Origin: CALARM01 sp964431735
Lineage (GTDB): Bacteria > Vulcanimicrobiota > SpSt-956 > JAKJGF01
Assembly (NCBI GenBank): GCA_964431735.1
Contig: CAYSLJ010000006.1
Location: forward strand, 1-64,000
DNA: 64,000 nt
Reading direction: 5' to 3'
The stretch's first letter is position 1. Each line of letters opens with the position of its first letter. Below the pieces are notes generated by a model that saw only the letters and a list, made by a program, of their open reading frames with translations, ran no database searches and had not been told where the DNA came from. Shown piece by piece: positions 63,501 through 64,000 of this stretch. Made by a program: the position numbers and the translations under genes.

Positions 63501-64000
63501 TATGAAAGGCCACATAGAAACTGCATTGAAATGGATAGTTCGCAATTCGGAAAGTCCTCTGAAAGACATGGATATACTTTCTGAAAGAGAAAAACATCTG
63601 CTTTTAAAGACTTTCAATGATACTTACTTTGAAGTTCCTCAGGAAGTAATAATTCAGGAACTGATAGAAAAACAGGTAGAATTAAATTCAGAAAAAATTG
63701 CTGTAGTCTATAAAGATGAAAAACTTTCTTACGGGGAACTGAATGAAAGAGCGAATAAGCTGGCTTATGTGCTGAGAGGAGAAGGTGTAAAACCTGACAG
63801 CAGAGTAGCCATACTTCTGGATCGTTCTTGCCATATGATTGTAAGTGTTCTTGCTGCAGTGAAATCAGGAGGATGTTATGTCCCCATAGATCCCGAATAT
63901 CCGATAGAGAGGATAAAATACATACTCTCTGACAGCGGTGCCCTTATGTTAATCACTGAACCTCATCTTGCTGAAAAGATAAATCCGTCAATTCCTGTGC
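51376..64000 (+). CDS. Second NRPS (5' part; runs off the window)
   Basis: 4,208 complete codons with no stop before the window end. Domain order: C1-A1-T1, C2-A2-T2, C3-A3-T3-E3, C4-A4 (cut). It starts MEYYELTHPQKRIWFNEEKY, almost the same as NRPS1, with a surfactin-type starter C (HHIISDG), so it probably begins its own acylated chain. The Shine-Dalgarno site is GGAGGAAGG, 6 nt before the ATG; the upstream T-run plus this site also resembles NRPS1's. Carrier serines are residues 979, 2043 and 3121. A2 and A3 carry the in-frame heptamer element. Modules 1 and 2 lack epimerases, although the following C domains look like the type that accepts D residues. It is probably co-expressed with NRPS1, since the gap is 124 nt with no obvious terminator. 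Confidence 0.95.
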   Translation, partial: MEYYELTHPQKRIWFNEEKYEGTSFANIAFTVKYREKIDFSLLEKAINIVIRQNEGLRIRLKKADTGYVQYVIPFVDYVPEYLDFSDKDETVLYRWINNKTNEPFTLVDSDLFSFFLIKFNDREEGYYLKIHHIISDGGTVDLLFREIEEYYDLLKKGDEPESIEYPSYIRFISDEKKYLESSEAEKDREFWLNYLSPLPEEVKLSEKKAKSDNISSKYTCIKVPSDLNEKIYDYCRDHKTSVFKLILSCLAIYTGRITSTDETVIGSGNHNRTTPDQKKMTGMFVSTIPLKITLDKDMDFITLVEKTGKDVNNIIKNHSKYPFDVLAGELRKIYGVRPDYFLNITFTGLPLPEDGRKSLERIVPDTEISDIAIHLLEKVENSKKYIELEWSYQTEKFDEEHIERAHCLLCHLMSDALGEPHKKISRIKMCPPEEEKIIFEEFNRTFFDVPEHITVQELFEEQAELHTHKPAVVYEGHILTYGELNRQANQLAARLREDGLKPDHPAGILLENSSDMIVSILGILKAGGCYLPVDPDYPSERISYMLSDSGAKFLFTKRSFYNRFTFDGIVYDLEERNFFRGNSGNPEKVNSSRNLAYIIYTSGTTGKPKGVMIEHHSLVNLCIYHINTCGLTVEDNSAKYAAPAFDASVLEIFPPLVSGGTLHIIPASIRLSPVQLNEYYETHNITGTFLPTQLGEQFMALINNKSLKWLLMGGEKLRNFTPQRYALYNAYGPTEYTVVTSLFTIDKYYENIPIGKPVYNTSVYITDPFENLQPIGVPGELCVSGRGLSRGYLNKKELTEEKFVENPFSAGKKMYKTGDLARWLPDGNLEFLGRIDRQVKIRGFRIELGEIEQSMKSFDFIKEALVVDHTDENNRPYLCGYYMADEEIDIEFLKRGLAKLLPDYMIPRYMLKIDKIPLTPNGKVDKKALPLPDKSSLTAGYVAPETEEERFMAKIWEDILKCGSVGIHDDFFSLGGDSITSIQAVARAREAGINISAGQLQSYPTISQVLSLQGVLSLKKPLIEEKEEALSEMYALLPEHIDPSSVEAVYGLSPLQEGLLFHSMASPDSDLYCTQMCWTYEGDLHTDALKEAWKDILSAHPPFRTGFVWHECDKPLQIVYREVPLPWHTVDLSGTESDLREKEIEYIRINERLHGFNLNKPPLSSFYLIKTGKCEYRFIWTHHHIILDGWSLPLILKELYGRYEAIVHKETFHCKKARPFEAYIKWLSAQDEDHITDYWKEKLSDFSVPTPLTVNHSRLDIHKPIEDMKERIHNISEDFLAECQDFARSKRVTTNALFQLAWSAVLSCYSGLDDILFGSTVSGRPSELDGVENMTGLFINTIPFRVRLTSSESVMYNLKHIQNAIQECNNFSHISLNKLQPLSDIPPGETLFYSLYVFENFPFHEDYYENPAIAVKDLKAYQKTTYPLNLIIVPGKGLTVQMLYDGDCFSEHAIELMIYHMESALKWIVRNSEEPLKHMDIVTEHEKNLFIKTFNDTYFDVLQETTIQELIEKTAELHPDRTAVVYKNEKLSYRELNERANKLAHVLRGEGVTRDTRVAILLDRSCHMIVSVLAAVKSGGCYVPIDPEYPIERIKYILSDSGSLMLITEPHLAEKINPSIPVLYAADSDNLTSRHASRVTRHDSHKNPDIINTPKDLAYIIYTSGSTGQPKGVMIEHRSLMNMCTWYKHTRQLSEKDCMTKYASFGFDASIWEIFPCLISGASLHVIGEDIRLSPSELNTYYEENNITVSFLPTQFTEQFIEMFENKSLRWLDTGGDKLRSFKKKNYAVVNNYGPTEYTVCTTSFVIDKYYENIPIGKPVYNTTVYILDKHNRMTPLCVPGELCISGASMARGYLNRPALTEEKFVENPIAPGQRMYRTGDLARWLPDGNIEFLGRIDQQVKIRGFRIELGEIEEVFKKIDTIRDAVVVDRSDKQGNKYLCGYYISDIKLKSSELQKELSQFLPDYMIPSCFLKIDKIPVTAHGKVDRKSLPEPQESDLASHETYVAPRNDREEILARIWKKVLKCDRVGIYDNFFRLGGDSIMSIQVVARAKSEGINITASTLLRHPTIAEISEEADENLLDKQKIKSHEDYALQGVEPGRKHFTPSDFPLADVSQSFLDSITDSSSVEAIYGLSPLQEGFLFYALSAPDSFHYCTQVSWIYDGEMDIESLKEAWKGIFSAHSAFRAGFVWEEGRKPFQVIYNHVSLPWHKVDLREKDREEQEKIIENTVEKARRSISDLKTPPAGSLYLFILGKNEYRFLWSYHHIILDGWSMPLILMELQRRYNSIVKKEKFSFVPPGSFETYIKWLSLQDKERLTDYWKHAISDFSTPTPLTVNHSRLDIHKSVENPGEYIYKLPKTFLEVCKKFASSCEVTLNALLQMAWSSVLSIYSGSEDILYGIPVSGRPAELPGVEQMIGLFINTIPLRVTLNHHETVRYNLKNIHNVIQDGSNLSHISLSEVQAMSSIPPGEALFYSLFVFENFPFSEEITAMKDMKHYGTSSYPLNIVVVPAKELSINISYDGDCFAEDVIKNLASHIGTALKWIIEHPEELLKNIDVIPEEEKKRLLNTFNDTYYDVPKEKTIHELIEEQAALHPERTAVVYKDEKFTYRELNEKANKLAHFLREEGAGRDSRVGIFLDRSCHMIVSILAVLKAGGAFVPIDPHYPPERINYIISDSGSIMLITDHHLAEKIKPSIPVFYTADCDSVTSRYASPVTRHDSHTNPEHINSSKDLAYMIYTSGSTGQPKGVMIEHHSLVNLCFYYKRKYNFSALDNMAKYVSFGFDASIPEIFPALISGAGIHIIPEEIRLSPSGLNEYFERNNVTLAILPTQFGEQFMLLTDNRSLRWLELGGDKLKTFKKQNYTVVNGYGPTEYTVCTSDFIIDKSYENIPIGKPIYNTHVYILDKYGKITPAGVPGELCVSGEGVARGYLNRPELTAEKFIENPFVPGWRMYRTGDLARWLTDGNLEFLGRIDAQVKIRGFRIELGEIEEALKKIASVKDSVVIDRSDKDGNKYLCGYYISDAKLKSSELQKELSLFLPDYMVPSCFLKIDTIPVTAHGKVDRKALPEPEDSDLASHETYVAPRNEREEILAAIWKKFLKCDRVGIYDNFFHLGGDSIMSIQIVARANSEGINITASQLLRHPTIAELAEETEKKPFIQAEQKLHTGEVPLIPVQEWFFEHEFEDFNHFNQAFLFTLKEEGNREIIEKILNVLVNHHDGLRLRFKKEETWIQYYEKPEKASVSFELIDLSSVPEDSVSLFITEKCNSLQSSLNITEGPVIRAALFKGHKDGLDRLFIVIHHLCIDMVSWRIIIEDFHNIYRTLSTGLTPSLPAKTSSYRDWAGALKDYVPAAEKHGDYWLSVLKDVSEFPVSYKESKFSDVKEYKVSLSPHDTELLLNTVPSVYNTQINDILLSALSLACNRFLNVSDMVINLEGHGREETIAEINLSQTVGWFTSIFPVRLKSPSMTDYGTIIKSVKETMRAIPENGISYGVLRYFSDIKEELKEMECKRVAFNYLGQIDGSVMEGELLCAAQEDPGQAVSPRNGIINLLDINGLVFRGSLSMVFGYSSLIWDEEKVKGLADNFISGLKEIINHCSEQKTKYFTPSDFPLAEVTQSFLAGISDPSSVEAIYGLSPLQEGLLFHAVASPDSDQYCTQTSWLYKGELDVNALKDAWDGIFSSHPIFRTAFVWEETEKPFQIVYRNASLPWYTIDVSEMTGEKQKEKIENIRIKIRREGFNLSRPPLAYLHLFILGKNEYRFIWTCHHILIDGWSLPLIMQELKRRYEAVVNKEIPDIKPVKPFETYIKWLSEQDKEEIISYWKNILSDFSAPTPVTVNCGDMDIHKSIENLKEYIHYLPEDFTAECQTFARSNLVTLNALVQLAWASVLSLYSVSEDILYGTTVSGRPPELSGVENMIGLFINTIPVRAKLNHNESALYNLKHIHNTIQESNNLSHISLNKLQPLASIPPGESLFYSLFVFENYPFEEDVRDRKSVVMTDVKGYEKTNYPLNVIIGPGKELCIKISCDGDCFTEHIIENMKGHIETALKWIVRNSESPLKDMDILSEREKHLLLKTFNDTYFEVPQEVIIQELIEKQVELNSEKIAVVYKDEKLSYGELNERANKLAYVLRGEGVKPDSRVAILLDRSCHMIVSVLAAVKSGGCYVPIDPEYPIERIKYILSDSGALMLITEPHLAEKINPSIPV
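54521..57774 (+). other. NRPS2 module 2 (C-A-T with epimerase lost)
   Basis: C2 has SPLQEGLLFH and HHIILDG. A2 ~55890-57370 carries the heptamer insert and is very close to NRPS1 A3, with the same pocket D-A-W-F-D-G-N-V-C-(K). T2 Ser is at 57502. After T2 only ~50 linker residues remain, ending in the stretch RKHFTPSDFPLA that closes every E domain in NRPS1. Confidence 0.8.
56273..56322 (+). repeat. Heptamer element inside NRPS2 A2
   Basis: Encodes TSRHASRVTRHDSHKNP in frame, at the same loop as in NRPS1 A2-A4. Confidence 0.92.
57775..62280 (+). other. NRPS2 module 3 (C-A-T-E)
   Basis: C3 has HHIILDG, A3 ~59125-60610 carries the heptamer insert, T3 Ser is at 60736, and E3 ~60890-62275 has intact HHLCIDMVSW and EGHGRE. 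The pocket by eye is D-A-P-I-E-G-G-V-C-(K). Confidence 0.82.
59507..59556 (+). repeat. Heptamer element inside NRPS2 A3
   Basis: Encodes TSRYASPVTRHDSHTNP in frame. It has a CACCCGT variant in the second unit, similar to the CCCGT variant in the copy at 16391-16438. Confidence 0.92.
62283..64000 (+). other. NRPS2 module 4 (C and start of A; truncated by window)
   Basis: C4 ~62283-63640 (HHILIDG) is close to NRPS1 C3. The A domain starts at ~63645 and is cut at INPSIPV, immediately before the position where the heptamer element occurs in sister A domains. Confidence 0.8.

Overview
The window comes from a low-GC (by eye about 40%) bacterium that I cannot place taxonomically. The bacterial signs are sigma70-type promoters, Shine-Dalgarno sites, a lipobox lipoprotein, a MazEF-type toxin-antitoxin pair and a tRNA-Leu with no encoded CCA. 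No ribosomal or other marker gene fixes the phylum. Intergenic regions are full of short repeats with a 7-base period (CGTCACG/CGTTACG, AGTGAGT/AGTGAAA, CTGATAA/CTGGTAA).

Layout. 1-22 kb is a mixed region. It holds a Ser/Thr kinase fused to a receiver domain, tRNA-Leu(CAA), a Bax1-like DUF790 nuclease with its usual partner an XPB-family helicase 8 kb away, a uridine kinase-like protein, a guanidine-modifying-fold protein, a PLD-like protein and a ZU5/permuted-NlpC lipoprotein. It also holds a small zinc-ribbon protein, a tightly overlapping four-gene minus-strand operon (secreted GH13 amylase, unknown protein, RaSEA-like radical SAM protein, TMEM43-like membrane protein), a MazEF pair and a B12-type radical SAM protein. 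22.2-51.25 kb is one uninterrupted 9,679-residue nonribosomal peptide synthetase (NRPS). 51.4 kb to the window end is the 5' part of a second, paralogous NRPS.

NRPS logic. NRPS1 reads Cstarter-A-T-E / C-A-T-E / C-A-T-E(defective) / C-A-T-E / C-A-T / C-A-T / C-A-T-R, followed by a C-terminal cyclic-nucleotide-binding-like (CAP_ED) domain. By family logic this would make an N-acylated heptapeptide released reductively as an aldehyde or alcohol. NRPS2 reads C-A-T / C-A-T(E lost) / C-A-T-E / C-A... and begins with the same kind of starter C domain, so it probably makes a second lipopeptide.

Most unusual points: (1) the reductase plus cNMP-binding-domain terminus of NRPS1; (2) the intergenic heptamer element sits in frame inside at least five adenylation domains and, separately, inside an unrelated gene at 16.4 kb, always in the one strand orientation that carries no stop codons; (3) evidence of recent NRPS rearrangement: an exact 1,775-bp internal duplication, a dead epimerase, an epimerase-deletion scar and homogenised A-domain cores.
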